Below, piece after piece: positions 1-5,950 of a stretch of DNA of 9,762 nucleotides. The stretch's first letter is position 1, and each line of letters starts with the position of its first letter. Source of the DNA: SVTX01 sp964567085 (GTDB taxonomy: Bacteria > Bacillota > Clostridia > Oscillospirales > CAG-272); the NCBI GenBank assembly GCA_964567085.1, contig CAZMKU010000067.1, positions 1 to 9,762 on the forward strand. The letters are read 5' to 3'. Made by a program: the position numbers and the translations under genes. The notes under the pieces are model-generated. The model worked only from the letters and a program-made list of their open reading frames with translations. It did no database searches and was not told the origin of the DNA.

Positions 1-101
1 TTCAAAAATTCTATTGTTGAAGCATATTCGGCATCGGTATCGTAATCACTCCACTTTTGCCATAGAGCTTCTTCCATTTGTTCTGTGTATGATTTTGTCA
101 T
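1..101 (-). CDS. 5' end of an unrecognised gene, third in the OLD-ATPase operon (partial)
   Basis: An open frame starts at ATG 99-101 and runs off the left edge of the window after 33 codons. The visible N-terminus begins MTKSYTEQMEEALWQKWSDY and is acidic and probably helical. It lies 14 bp after the stop of the ATPase gene on the same strand, so the two are probably co-transcribed and translated together. The ribosome site is weak: a GGT-rich stretch rather than GGAGG. The residues seen are not the start of a UvrD-type helicase, which argues against a Gajiba-like partner of the GajB kind, and they match no family I can name. It may be a partner or accessory protein of the nuclease. The frame and start are fairly certain; the function is unknown. 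Confidence 0.55.
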   Translation of the reverse strand, partial: MTKSYTEQMEEALWQKWSDYDTDAEYASTIEFL

Positions 102-115
102 AGTACTTACCAACC

Positions 116-1867
116 TTATGATGTTAAGAAATTCTTTAATTTGTCAATAAATCTCCAAATTTCTTTTTTACTATCATATTCAAGCGTAAACAATGCGTCT
201 AATGCTTTTGAAATCCACTTGGATTTGTTTTTAGTTTTATTGATTCCGCAATCAACCAGCCAAGATTCCAATTCGCCAACAGGGACTATAAAGAAACCTA
301 TAGAAGAACAATCTTTACATAATTCGTCAAAAACTAATTGTTGATCTTCTGGTAACGATGCTCGACCGCTGTTTTTAAATGAAGCAAGAATATCTGATTC
401 TTCTCTAAGATTACCTAAAACCATACGGAAATCAAACAATGCGCTAGCGATTTCTTCTTCTGATGCGCTAGGATCAGGCAATTCTTGATTCGCGAGTTTC
501 AATGTTTCCTCTTTCAATTTGGATAATATTTCGTATCTGCTTTGGCTGTCAAAATAAGAATATAACATATCTCGCTTAGATAATATTTCATTTTTAACAT
601 CCTCATTTTGCGTTATGGAAAGTATTTCGCTCATATCATGTTTGTCTCTGATAACATCTGCGTCTGCAATCAAAGCAAACTTTATTCCTAACTTTTGATA
701 AGGTGCTATTATTTTTTTCAAAGTTTGTTTGTTGTGTGCATTAACAAAATGGATTTCGTCAGATGCAAATTTTTTTTGATACAATCTTTGATAAAATACT
801 GTATCGGCATCTGCTTCTGTTGCAACAACACCTTTATAAAACATTCCCTCCAAAACACGAGAAGAAGACAATAATGGATCTTTGATAATTTGCTGCAACG
901 CAGTAGAATCAAGAACTTTCGAAGCAGTAATATCTGATGATGACCGATGAAGATGAATAATAACAGCGTCTCGCGTTGTGGATATCAATCCTCTTAGAAA
1001 ATCCGCACTATGTGTTGCAATAAAAATTTGCTGTGATTCATCGATAAGATTAGATATAATCGCTCCTAATTGCATTGCCTGAGGCGGATGTAAAAAAGCT
1101 TCTGGTTCGTCCAATAATATAATAGGCTTTTTAATTGAAACGAGCGCGCTAATAATACCAAGTGCACTGCGAAGCCCATCACCTTGATCGTCAAGTAGAG
1201 GGTAATTCTCCAATTGTTTGTAGGCTGTTTGAGTGTTTTCTGATATGGAACTCAAATCTTTGCCGACCTTGTATTGAAGCATACCTAAATTAGAAGTGTC
1301 AAGATGAACATCCGTTGCAAATATATTTTGAATATTTTTACGAACAGTATAAGTAGATTCCACACCAGAAATATACAATGCTTCAAGAACATTCTTGGCA
1401 CCTTGTGTTCTTAAATTTTGCACTTGTTTACTTGATGCTAAATTTAATCTTTCGTCTGTGTTAAGAAAGGTTACTAATCCAGCACCCGTCACTTTGCGGA
1501 ATTGACATTCATTATCATTAAGCCATGAATTCATCGTATTGTCAGAACCATGTACTGTAATGTCTACTGGCTTTTTGTCCAACGTGGGAACTATATGACG
1601 CAATTGTGCCCCAGATGTGTTTTCTCTGAATTGCATATTATAAGCATCTCTCAGTTCCTCCCAATTGTTTGGACGCGACGTTTTCATTTCCTTAAGTAAA
1701 ACAAATTCTTCATCTTTACCCGTGATATAAGCAAGCACATCTTTCAACAATTGGGTTTTTCCACAGTTATTAGCACCAACAAAAACATTTATTTTTCCAG
1801 GGACTATCGGTTCTCCATTGGTTAGGCTTATTTCTTCAATTTTATATTTGTAAGTACAACCATCCAT
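116..1867 (-). CDS. OLD-family ATP-dependent endonuclease (ABC-type ATPase fused to TOPRIM)
   Basis: This 583-residue protein has an N-terminal ABC/SMC-like ATPase and a C-terminal TOPRIM nuclease domain. The Walker A motif is GANNCGKT (residues 31-38), a signature-like QGDG lies at 228-231, Walker B is LLDEPEAFLHP with D253 and E254, and H286 sits in a switch motif, IATHS. The TOPRIM motifs follow: the acidic residue E351 in VVATEADAD, then D402 and D404 in LIADADVIRD. A conserved-looking GELESWL is at 531-537. Proteins of this family cut or nick DNA under ATP control; GajA of Gabija and phage P2 OLD are known members, and their length is similar. AAAGGA precedes the ATG by about 8 nt. The gene is 22 bp behind a small HTH gene and 14 bp ahead of a third gene, so it sits in a tight operon, probably for phage defence. 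The family call is strong; the exact system is not identified. Confidence 0.85.
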   Translation of the reverse strand: MDGCTYKYKIEEISLTNGEPIVPGKINVFVGANNCGKTQLLKDVLAYITGKDEEFVLLKEMKTSRPNNWEELRDAYNMQFRENTSGAQLRHIVPTLDKKPVDITVHGSDNTMNSWLNDNECQFRKVTGAGLVTFLNTDERLNLASSKQVQNLRTQGAKNVLEALYISGVESTYTVRKNIQNIFATDVHLDTSNLGMLQYKVGKDLSSISENTQTAYKQLENYPLLDDQGDGLRSALGIISALVSIKKPIILLDEPEAFLHPPQAMQLGAIISNLIDESQQIFIATHSADFLRGLISTTRDAVIIHLHRSSSDITASKVLDSTALQQIIKDPLLSSSRVLEGMFYKGVVATEADADTVFYQRLYQKKFASDEIHFVNAHNKQTLKKIIAPYQKLGIKFALIADADVIRDKHDMSEILSITQNEDVKNEILSKRDMLYSYFDSQSRYEILSKLKEETLKLANQELPDPSASEEEIASALFDFRMVLGNLREESDILASFKNSGRASLPEDQQLVFDELCKDCSSIGFFIVPVGELESWLVDCGINKTKNKSKWISKALDALFTLEYDSKKEIWRFIDKLKNFLTS

Positions 1868-1889
1868 AGTTGATTTTCCTTTCGTTTAA

Positions 1890-2084
1890 TTATTCTGCCG
1901 CTCCTCCGGATTTTACCCAAGCATCAACCTCGGACACCTTGAACTTCCAAAGACGTCCAACCTTGTGAGCAGGCATATTTTTTGTCGCAATCCAAACGAG
2001 AAGGGTATCTCGGCTGATACCAAGATAAGCACAAATATCCTTCGTGGAATACCAGCGATCTGACAGATCAATATTGTTAGACAT
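1890..2084 (-). CDS. Small helix-turn-helix (excisionase/MerR-like) DNA-binding protein
   Basis: This 64-residue protein is almost entirely one winged helix-turn-helix of the HTH_17/excisionase type. YSTKDICAYLGISRDTLLVW (13-32) is the helix-turn-helix, and KVGRLWKFKVSEVDAW (42-57) is the wing and following helix, with the usual recognition and wing pattern. It begins 34 nt downstream of a near-consensus promoter, and GGAGGA lies 7 nt before the ATG. It is the first gene of the operon, and the OLD-family gene starts 22 bp later. Proteins of this size and sequence type often lead restriction-modification and other defence operons, where they probably regulate transcription. They are also found as recombination directionality factors of integrative elements. 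Position favours the regulator role here, since no integrase gene is in the window. The domain call is firm; the role is inferred. Confidence 0.85.
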   Translation of the reverse strand: MSNNIDLSDRWYSTKDICAYLGISRDTLLVWIATKNMPAHKVGRLWKFKVSEVDAWVKSGGAAE

Positions 2085-2090
2085 AGCACA

Positions 2091-2096
2091 TCCTCC
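2091..2096 (-). promoter_or_regulatory. Ribosome binding site of the HTH gene
   Basis: GGAGGA on the minus strand lies 6 nt before the ATG at 2082-2084. It fixes the short 64-residue frame. An overlapping frame starting at 2098 begins before this site and is not supported. Confidence 0.75.
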
Positions 2097-2117
2097 AAAT
2101 ATAATTCTTCACTTTAA

Positions 2118-2146
2118 ATTATAGCACAATAATAGTTGGTTTTCAA
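2118..2146 (-). promoter_or_regulatory. Sigma-A-type promoter of the HTH/OLD operon
   Basis: The -35 box TTGAAA (2141-2146) and -10 box TATAAT (2118-2123) are separated by exactly 17 bp and read on the minus strand. Transcription would start near 2111 and give a leader of under 30 nt. The operon therefore has its own strong promoter, independent of the repeat upstream. Confidence 0.8.
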
Positions 2147-2178
2147 GAGTGTTTGTCGGTTTTTGTGGGTATTCGCGA

Positions 2179-2218
2179 AAAAGAAAGGGCATACAAATCA
2201 TTTTCGACTTGTACGCCC
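2179..2218 (-). terminator. Intrinsic terminator between repeat copy 1 and the defence operon
   Basis: Read on the minus strand, arms 2206-2218 and 2187-2199 pair over 13 bp around a 6-nt loop. The two mismatches seen on the plus strand become G-U pairs on the minus strand, which shows the active direction. A U-rich run (TTTCTTTTT) follows. It would end a transcript from the promoter in repeat copy 1, about 335 nt long, and it insulates the HTH promoter. No complete gene ends here. Confidence 0.75.
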
Positions 2219-2228
2219 TGATTTTCTT

Positions 2229-2550
2229 GTTGCATTGGCTTTTCGCATATTATTTTGACATTACCATTTCTACCCCTGCGGAATGGCTACTGTACCATTT
2301 GCTTTACCATTTTGTCATTGACTTATGTGGCTTTCCGTAGGGATTCATTGAGATATAGTTTTTTCTCGATATTGAAAAAGCCTTGCGCTATAAAGAGTTA
2401 TTGAGTTTTATGAGCTTATATTGAGAAAATGAAACGAGGCGGGTCTGTTACTATACCAAGTTTCATATTTTTATTCCTGCTTTCCTGCAAAATGCACATA
2501 ATTATCTATTATACATACATTATAATATATTTCGTCACATTTTGCAAGGG
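2229..2550. repeat. 322-bp direct repeat, copy 1
   Basis: This segment matches 5951-6272 base for base without gaps. By eye I count about 30 substitutions, so about 91% identity. The differences cluster in the middle; the last ~90 bp contain one. Inside are three TACCATTT motifs (2262, 2293, 2305; AAATGGTA on the minus strand), a palindrome CCTGCAAAATG ... CATTTTGCAAGG (2484-2494 and 2538-2549), and a minus-strand promoter. It has no conserved reading frame. It may be the end of an integrative element or a duplicated small-RNA locus. I cannot choose between these from sequence alone. Confidence 0.9.
2519..2547 (-). promoter_or_regulatory. Promoter inside repeat copy 1
   Basis: TTGCAA (2542-2547) and TATAAT (2519-2524) are spaced by 17 bp and read on the minus strand. 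The inverted pair GCAAAATG/CATTTTGC brackets it, which would suit a repressor operator. The same boxes and spacing occur in copy 2. A transcript from here would meet the terminator at 2179-2218 with no conserved coding sequence on the way. Confidence 0.55.
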
Positions 2551-2585
2551 GTTTAAAAAAATAATAACGGCATAAATAACAAATA

Positions 2586-2624
2586 GCCGCTATCGCGGCG
2601 TGGTAGTCACGCTTTGATAGCAGC
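2586..2624 (-). terminator. Stem-loop terminator after the LRR lipoprotein gene
   Basis: Arms 2616-2624 and 2586-2594 pair over 9 bp with one G-U pair. An inner GCGTG/CACGC stem lies within. On the minus strand a U-rich stretch (TATTTGTTATTT) follows. It begins 28 bp after the LRR stop codon, where a terminator is expected. The U-tract is interrupted, so efficiency is uncertain. It contains CCGCTATCGCGG, which recurs at 9750-9761. Confidence 0.55.
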
Positions 2625-2652
2625 TTTCGTATATGAGTTTACTCACATAAGA

Positions 2653-4944
2653 CTATTTAGTTATGTCTCCATCATTGCAATGAATGACATAGTAACTTGT
2701 ACCATAAATCCAATCGTAACCTTTTTCGATGTTTTCCCAATCACTTTCGCTTCCAGCATAAGTTACATATAGGTTATCTAAACACCAAAAAGCGTTAGTA
2801 CCTATGTAATTAACGGTTGACGGAATATTTATAGTTAACGATCCACAACCACCAAACGCATAGTCACCAATCTCTGAAATATTGGACGGAAGAACAACAG
2901 TGACAAGCTTTGTGCAAGTAAAGAATGTAGATTGAGGAATAGCAGTAAGGTTTTGAGGAAGTTTCACAGACTTCAAATTATGGCACATTGTCAATACGGA
3001 TTCTCCAAAAGAAGTAACAGTATCTGGAAATTCAATTTGCGTTAAATTAGCACAGTTACCTAAAGCCGAATTTCCAACAGTAGTAACGCCCGAAGGAATA
3101 ACAATAGAAATTAAACTTGAACCGTAAAAAGCCCGTTCATCAATTACTGTTATTTGTTCACTCAATACAATATTCTTTATTGAGTCATCTGCATAAAAAG
3201 CTCTTCTGCCAATATGAGTCACGGGAACGTTTTCGTAAGTTGGAGGAACATAAATATATTCGTCTGTGCAACTGCCGATTCCCGTTACTATATAATAAAG
3301 TCCACCTTCTCCAATCGTGAACTCGAGGTCGGTAGAATAGTCGATTTTATTACAAGAAGGACAAACATTATTAACGTAATTGTGGAAAACATCTATTGTC
3401 AAATCCACAATTTGATTAGAATTCTTATCGAAATGTTTACTACATTCAGAGCAAGTATAATGCCCAAGCGTGCCTACTTCATAACAGGTCGCATCAACCT
3501 TATCAACCCAATCACCGTAACTGTGTTTTTTCAGCGGCAGTGAAAGGTCAGTTATAATTGTGTATGCTTCATCAAAGTATTGCTGACAGTTTTCGCAAAC
3601 ATAATGTCCTTTTATACCAGCGGCAGTACACGTAGATGGAGTTTCACTTTGCCACGAGCCATAACTGTGCATACATTCAACTCTTTCTTCAAAGACAATC
3701 GTGTAATCATCGGCGGGGAGTTCACCAATAAAGTCACCATCAAGACTTATATAGTTGCCATCAAATCCATAAACGTTTATATCTTCAAGCACATACTCTC
3801 GAACTGTGTTTGTATTTTCACCTATTAAGGAGAATGCAATCTTGAAATCTTCAACATTGTAATCACTAATCAAATCAAGGCTAATACAGAATGTGCAGGT
3901 ATCCTCGTCTATGTCACAGAATATATACTCGATATTATTTACTAATATTTCTTTTGAATTGTAATTTAGAGATATGGGAAGGTCTGCATCTGTATAAAGA
4001 GCATATTCGTCGTTAGGAATGCTCGGAGGATCAACAGAGGGGTTTGAAGGTGTAGTATTTCCGCCCGCACTTCCAAACATTGCCTTTATAAGATCTGCGG
4101 TAGGCACATAGCCCTCATTAATGATAACGTTACCACCGAGTTCCGCATAAACAAGCATAGTAGTATCTGCTTTGAAAATAAAAGTAAATTCGTTTCTAAT
4201 TTCTGCTCCAAATGTGTTTTGGGAATCTACATAGGAGGATACATAAAAATAGTAATCGTTTTTCTTATAAGTCCAATCCAACCACGGAAAATCTGCCGTT
4301 TTCGGTGATGTCAAACAGCTTTTTACCAAATCTTCTGTTATCACTCTATATTCACCCGGTTCGGTAGCGCCTACAGGGACAGGCCATTCATTATAAAACG
4401 TACTATCAAATTCAACGGTCAAAGATCTATAAGAGTCCTTATCCGTGTCTATCAGGGCAATGTGCAACAGATCAATGCTTGCGTTGGGACATTGCCATTT
4501 CTTATACATATCACTTTCAGAAAAATGTTCAGAATTAGTAACCGTTACATTTAATGTTTCAAGCACGTTTCCATTGTTGTAAGGCAACTCTCCGTTAATT
4601 GTAAAAGCTGTTACCTTATCGTTGATGAGGTCGATTTGAATAAATCCCAATTCGTGATTTTCATAATCATAAACCGTGTATGGAAATTCCACGAAACCGT
4701 AATATGTAGTATTAGTTATATTGTCGGGCTCTCCAAGAATCGCCACCAGTTGTTGACTTGAAATATTGGCAAGCTTTGATACATCAAAAACTATTTCAGT
4801 CTTATTACTCTCTCCACTCTCTTGACTGCCCCCACTCTGCTCAACGTCGGGATTTTCTAAATTACCCGTGTCGTTGTCGCAAGCAGAGAGTGCAAACATG
4901 CATATCAGAACAAAGAGCATCAAGAACCATAGTGATTTTTTCAT
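2653..4944 (-). CDS. Secreted lipoprotein with Cys/His repeats and BspA-type leucine-rich repeats
   Basis: The start at 4944 is chosen because GGAGGAA lies 8 nt upstream and a lipoprotein signal peptide follows at once: MKK, a hydrophobic stretch, and lipobox LSAC with C22. The frame is open further up to 5133, but that region holds the leader and terminator. The 763-residue protein has a Ser/Gly/Glu-rich linker (23-50), a domain at about 51-125 that looks BamE/SmpA-like, and a beta domain (196-260) with SPKTADFPWLDW and VSSYVDSQNTFGA seen in other Gram-positive lipoproteins. A Pro/Asn linker (295-312) and another beta domain follow. Then come HSYGxW...C...HYxCxxC repeats (about 424-535), and finally about six BspA-like LRR_5 units (about 560-725; for example IGRRAF, IDERAF, IGDYAF). 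It should be anchored outside the cell membrane. Such LRRs usually mediate adhesion or protein binding; the ligand is unknown. It stands alone as a transcription unit. Confidence 0.85.
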   Translation of the reverse strand: MKKSLWFLMLFVLICMFALSACDNDTGNLENPDVEQSGGSQESGESNKTEIVFDVSKLANISSQQLVAILGEPDNITNTTYYGFVEFPYTVYDYENHELGFIQIDLINDKVTAFTINGELPYNNGNVLETLNVTVTNSEHFSESDMYKKWQCPNASIDLLHIALIDTDKDSYRSLTVEFDSTFYNEWPVPVGATEPGEYRVITEDLVKSCLTSPKTADFPWLDWTYKKNDYYFYVSSYVDSQNTFGAEIRNEFTFIFKADTTMLVYAELGGNVIINEGYVPTADLIKAMFGSAGGNTTPSNPSVDPPSIPNDEYALYTDADLPISLNYNSKEILVNNIEYIFCDIDEDTCTFCISLDLISDYNVEDFKIAFSLIGENTNTVREYVLEDINVYGFDGNYISLDGDFIGELPADDYTIVFEERVECMHSYGSWQSETPSTCTAAGIKGHYVCENCQQYFDEAYTIITDLSLPLKKHSYGDWVDKVDATCYEVGTLGHYTCSECSKHFDKNSNQIVDLTIDVFHNYVNNVCPSCNKIDYSTDLEFTIGEGGLYYIVTGIGSCTDEYIYVPPTYENVPVTHIGRRAFYADDSIKNIVLSEQITVIDERAFYGSSLISIVIPSGVTTVGNSALGNCANLTQIEFPDTVTSFGESVLTMCHNLKSVKLPQNLTAIPQSTFFTCTKLVTVVLPSNISEIGDYAFGGCGSLTINIPSTVNYIGTNAFWCLDNLYVTYAGSESDWENIEKGYDWIYGTSYYVIHCNDGDITK

Positions 4945-4952
4945 AATCCGTT

Positions 4953-4957
4953 CCTCC
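4953..4957 (-). promoter_or_regulatory. Ribosome binding site that sets the LRR lipoprotein start
   Basis: GGAGG on the minus strand is 8 nt before ATG 4942-4944 and only 5 bases after the U-tract of the terminator at 4963-4989. Formation of the terminator would therefore cut the transcript just before this site. Confidence 0.8.
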
Positions 4958-4962
4958 AAATT

Positions 4963-4989
4963 AAAAAGTGCGCAACCGAAGTTACGCAC
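4963..4989 (-). terminator. Intrinsic terminator in the LRR leader (candidate attenuator)
   Basis: On the minus strand, arms 4981-4989 and 4968-4976 form a 9-bp stem with one G-U pair. The loop is UUCG closed by C-G, the extra-stable tetraloop type. Five U residues follow. It lies inside the 5' leader, between promoter and ribosome site, and not after any gene, so it looks like a conditional stop. A stretch upstream (minus-strand GTTGCGC, 5092-5098) can pair with the first arm and would then block the hairpin. Confidence 0.8.
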
Positions 4990-5165
4990 AAAAAACGCAA
5001 ACCCCGATTTGTCGCTCAACAAACTTATGCGGAAGGTGTATAACACGCTTACATAACTGGAATTTGCATTTTTATCAAATTCAATATGTAAGCGCAACGA
5101 AAAAGAGTATACCTCTAAAAAAAGAAAATACACCTTATGTTCCGCTAATATTCAGTTTGTTGAGC
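4990..5165 (-). ncRNA. Structured 5' leader of the LRR lipoprotein mRNA (possible cis-regulatory RNA)
   Basis: The promoter predicts a start at G 5165. From that base the leader can fold into nested helices: 5154-5165 with 5014-5025 (12 bp, perfect), 5142-5145 with 5029-5032 (4 bp), 5128-5136 with 5033-5041 (9 bp, perfect), 5085-5094 with 5046-5055 (10 bp, perfect), and 5076-5082 with 5060-5066 (7 bp, perfect, 9-nt loop). So almost the whole leader is one long interrupted hairpin, followed by the UUCG terminator. I recognise no T-box or known riboswitch sequence motif. The pairings are directly visible; a regulatory role is inferred. Confidence 0.6.
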
Positions 5166-5171
5166 ATAATT

Positions 5172-5200
5172 ATTATACCACTTTTTAATCAATTTGTCAA
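5172..5200 (-). promoter_or_regulatory. Full-consensus sigma-A promoter of the LRR lipoprotein gene
   Basis: TTGACA (5195-5200) and TATAAT (5172-5177) are exact consensus hexamers with a 17-bp spacer, on the minus strand. The predicted start at about 5165 coincides with the first base of the leader's outer helix. Another strong promoter facing the other way begins 20 bp to the right. Confidence 0.9.
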
Positions 5201-5219
5201 TCTTAGAACGTAATAATAA

Positions 5220-5248
5220 TTGACGATTCTGTGAAAAAATGATATAAT
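5220..5248 (+). promoter_or_regulatory. Near-consensus sigma-A promoter of the plus-strand gene fragment
   Basis: TTGACG (5220-5225) and TATAAT (5243-5248) are 17 bp apart. A ribosome site GGAGA (5276-5280) and an ATG at 5287 follow. Such a full expression set suggests that a real gene once continued past the present truncation. Confidence 0.8.
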
Positions 5249-5286
5249 GGGATAAATTCTTTAAAATGATTAAATGGAGAAATAAA

Positions 5287-5445
5287 ATGCCCCAAGAAAC
5301 AAAATTTGAAATATCAGGAAATAATTTAATTATTATACGCGATGATTGGCGTGCAGTAACTACATATGACAAAAATAGATGTAACGAAATTATGCGTCGA
5401 GAATGGCGAAAAGATTGTTTTTATTCGGAGATAGTTTTATTGTAA
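5287..5445 (+). pseudogene. N-terminal fragment of a plus-strand gene, truncated by a junction
   Basis: ATG 5287 has GGAGA 6 nt upstream and a strong promoter 39 bp upstream. The frame gives 52 residues, starting MPQETKFEISGNNLIIIRDD and ending at TAA 5443-5445. The first ~42 residues (to EWRK) look like ordinary coding sequence. The remainder (DCFYSEIVLL) is the antisense of the opposing HNH-like gene, which suggests that a deletion joined two convergent genes near 5402-5416. The N-terminal style recalls leading segments of phage or homing HNH proteins, but that recollection is weak. It could also be a functional 52-residue gene; I prefer fragment because it loses its natural end exactly where the neighbour does. 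Confidence 0.55.
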
Positions 5446-5812
5446 CTTTAAAATCGCACGAAACACTATCTTCATTTAATTCATGAAAAATGATTTGATT
5501 TAGGGATATCGGTTTTCCTTCATACACATATCCTAACATTATAGACATACCATCATCAAAAACAGTTATTTTGTCCCTGTTGGTATGATGTTTTCTTCCT
5601 GTATGATAGTTGCTAAACATTCTATTCAAGAGAACAATGGGATTTTCGCGCGCAAAAGGCAATTCGAGCTTTGAAAAAGCATTATTAATTTTATCAGATA
5701 CATATCCTTTAGGCAAACATACTGTCCCACCTATACAATTAGGAAATACGTGCTCCTCGGAATCGAAAGTAGCTTCCGTATCCGTTAAACGAGTGTATAT
5801 GCATTTATTCAT
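5390..5812 (-). pseudogene. HNH-like protein, probably truncated at the C-terminus
   Basis: This is a 140-residue frame with AAAGGA 8 nt before ATG 5810-5812. Near the N-terminus it reads CIYT...EEHVFPNCIGG (C4, E20, H21, G28, G29), then LPKGYVSDKINNAFSKLE (33-50) with N43/N44, and TGRKHHTNRDKI (71-82). This resembles HNH_5-type endonucleases, which have EHxxP...GG then CxxCN. Here the CxxC zinc pairs are incomplete (CIYT; DKIN where CxxCN is expected), so catalysis or metal binding may be lost, or the family may differ. The final residues LFAILDA overlap the plus-strand fragment in antisense, so the true C-terminus was probably deleted. It is about 140 bp downstream of repeat copy 2 and has a stem-loop at 5845-5883 ahead of it. 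It is probably a decayed accessory gene. Confidence 0.5.
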
Positions 5813-5844
5813 TTCTTTCTTCCTTTGTGAATCTCTCTAATACG

Positions 5845-5883
5845 ATAAACGCCATCAAAGTATCAGTCTATGATGGCGTTTAT
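5845..5883. other. Perfect 13-bp inverted repeat upstream of the HNH-like gene
   Basis: ATAAACGCCATCA (5845-5857) and its exact reverse complement (5871-5883) flank a 13-nt spacer. Neither strand has a clear U-tract after it, so it is not a typical terminator. It lies 32 bp before the HNH-like start and could be an operator, part of a leader, or a remnant terminator. Confidence 0.65.
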
Positions 5884-5950
5884 TTGTGACTCTATATTTG
5901 TCATACTAAAACAAATTGTTTCGCCACATTTATCATTTAATTATAATTGT

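Noticed and set aside
2149..2340. Plus-strand open frame of 63 codons across the terminator and repeat copy 1
   Set aside because: It has no ribosome site, it runs through a minus-strand terminator, and the matching frame in copy 2 has a stop (TGA) in place of the GGC codon.
2229..2400. 3' end of a tyrosine integrase gene in the repeats (minus-strand MVKQMVQ-stop)
   Set aside because: A stop lies a few codons upstream in copy 1 and the frame is broken in copy 2, so no integrase coding can be supported.
2416..2466. Minus-strand 16-codon leader-peptide-like frame in repeat copy 1
   Set aside because: A purine-rich site precedes it, but in copy 2 the frame stops after 8 codons, so coding is not conserved.
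4945..5133. N-terminal extension of the LRR lipoprotein by 63 codons
   Set aside because: It would bury the lipoprotein signal peptide and cross the leader stems and terminator; GGAGG supports the start at 4944.
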